From Clostridiales bacterium (GTDB lineage: Bacteria; Bacillota; Clostridia; Christensenellales; CAG-917), in NCBI GenBank assembly GCA_012800805.1, contig JAAZIO010000066.1:1-5351 (forward strand): 5,351 nt of DNA, written 5' to 3'. Under the pieces are notes generated by a model, which made no database searches, had not been told where the DNA came from, and saw nothing but the letters and a program-made list of their open reading frames with translations. Of this stretch, positions 4,879 to 5,351 are shown one piece after another. A program made the translations under genes and the position numbers. The stretch's first letter is position 1, and every line of letters begins with the position of its first letter.

Positions 4879-5351
4879 AAATTAACATGAAATCATCCTT
4901 TAACATAAAGCTTTCCGCAACCTGCTCTAAAATATTATCGCCGTAGCAGCGGGTGCTTGGCGCTTTAGGAGCGTTCTCAAGCATCCAGGGGATATAAATC
5001 CCGTATCCCTTTGTTGGGTCGTTGGTGAAAACATGGGTAACCGCGCCTATAAGCATTCCGTCTTGAAGAATGGGGCTTCCGCTCATACCCTGCACAATCC
5101 CGCCGGTTTTTTCAAGCAGGGTTTTGTCGGTAATTTTAATTATCATGTTCTGGGTTTTACTGTTATCGTTAAAATGAACCTTTTCAATCACACAATCGTA
5201 TAATGCAGGTTGATTATTATCTATTGTGGTTAAAATTTTGGCCTGGCCTTCAACGACCTCCTGCTTCATTGCTATGGGTATGAGGTTTGAGCTGTTAATA
5301 TCTTTATTCACTCGTCCATATACACCTGTTTCTTCATTTAATAACAGCCTA
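4877..5351 (-). CDS. spoIVB: SpoIVB peptidase (5' end cut by window edge)
   Basis: SpoIVB is a serine peptidase of family S55 secreted from the forespore into the intermembrane space. There it cleaves SpoIVFA and so triggers sigma-K activation in the mother cell. The last 157 residues are present. The peptidase core is clear: KITDKTLLEKTGGIVQGMSG followed by SPI, then IGAVTHVFTNDPTKGYGIYI and PWML. The catalytic Ser lies in GMSGSPI and the Asp in KITD; the 15-residue distance equals that between Asp363 and Ser378 of B. subtilis SpoIVB (from memory). The catalytic His and the PDZ domain would lie beyond the edge. A GTG at 5311 is in frame but is not the start, because the frame is open to the window edge and the residues before it (NEETGVYGR) fit the family. 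The TAG stop at 4879-4877 overlaps the ribosome binding site of the small ORF. A spo0A-type gene follows, as expected. Confidence 0.93.
   Translation of the reverse strand, partial: RLLLNEETGVYGRVNKDINSSNLIPIAMKQEVVEGQAKILTTIDNNQPALYDCVIEKVHFNDNSKTQNMIIKITDKTLLEKTGGIVQGMSGSPILQDGMLIGAVTHVFTNDPTKGYGIYIPWMLENAPKAPSTRCYGDNILEQVAESFMLKDDFMLI

Noticed and set aside
5309..5311. GTG as start of a 144-residue protein
   Set aside because: The frame is open to the window edge and matches the interior of SpoIVB; this GTG encodes an internal valine.
1..5351. CRISPR array, insertion sequence, tRNA or rRNA
   Set aside because: No regularly spaced direct repeats, transposase-like frame, terminal inverted repeats or tRNA T-loop signature were seen on either strand.

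Overview
The window looks like chromosomal DNA of a spore-forming, low-GC Clostridia-type bacterium. It carries a lysine/peptidoglycan gene pair at one end and sporulation genes at the other. Every gene lies on the minus strand, so transcription runs from high to low coordinates. Identifications rest on reading the translated proteins and on remembered family sequences; no search was run.

In transcription order: the 3' part of spoIVB (sigma-K checkpoint serine peptidase) enters from the right edge. It is followed at once by a 41-codon lysine-rich small ORF with a very strong ribosome binding site. After an AT-rich spacer with a candidate promoter comes a 122-residue protein that is essentially only the DNA-binding domain of Spo0A. 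Next, with near-zero spacing, are a polytopic membrane protein that resembles a divergent SpoIIM and then deoB (phosphopentomutase). A 390-base AT-rich gap full of inverted repeats precedes dacF (D-alanyl-D-alanine carboxypeptidase). A perfect-palindrome terminator closes dacF, and 11 bases further on the promoter of lysA (diaminopimelate decarboxylase, cut by the left edge) begins.

This order matches a known Firmicutes arrangement. From memory, Bacillus subtilis and Clostridium acetobutylicum have spoIVB-spo0A close together, and spoIIM-xerD-deoB(drm)-pupG-dacF-spoIIA/sigF-spoVA-lysA as a neighbouring series. Here the two are joined and shortened: no xerD, pupG, spoIIA/sigF or spoVA genes are present between the flanking markers. 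The gene in the spo0A position has lost its phospho-receiver domain.

The main point of interest is therefore a compacted sporulation locus with a receiver-less Spo0A, next to an unannotated cationic small ORF. If no full-length Spo0A exists elsewhere in the genome, sporulation entry, or whatever this locus now controls, could not depend on Spo0A phosphorylation in the usual way. dacF and lysA supply and trim the meso-diaminopimelate/D-alanine parts of the cell wall. deoB links (deoxy)ribose-1-phosphate from nucleoside breakdown to the pentose phosphate pool.
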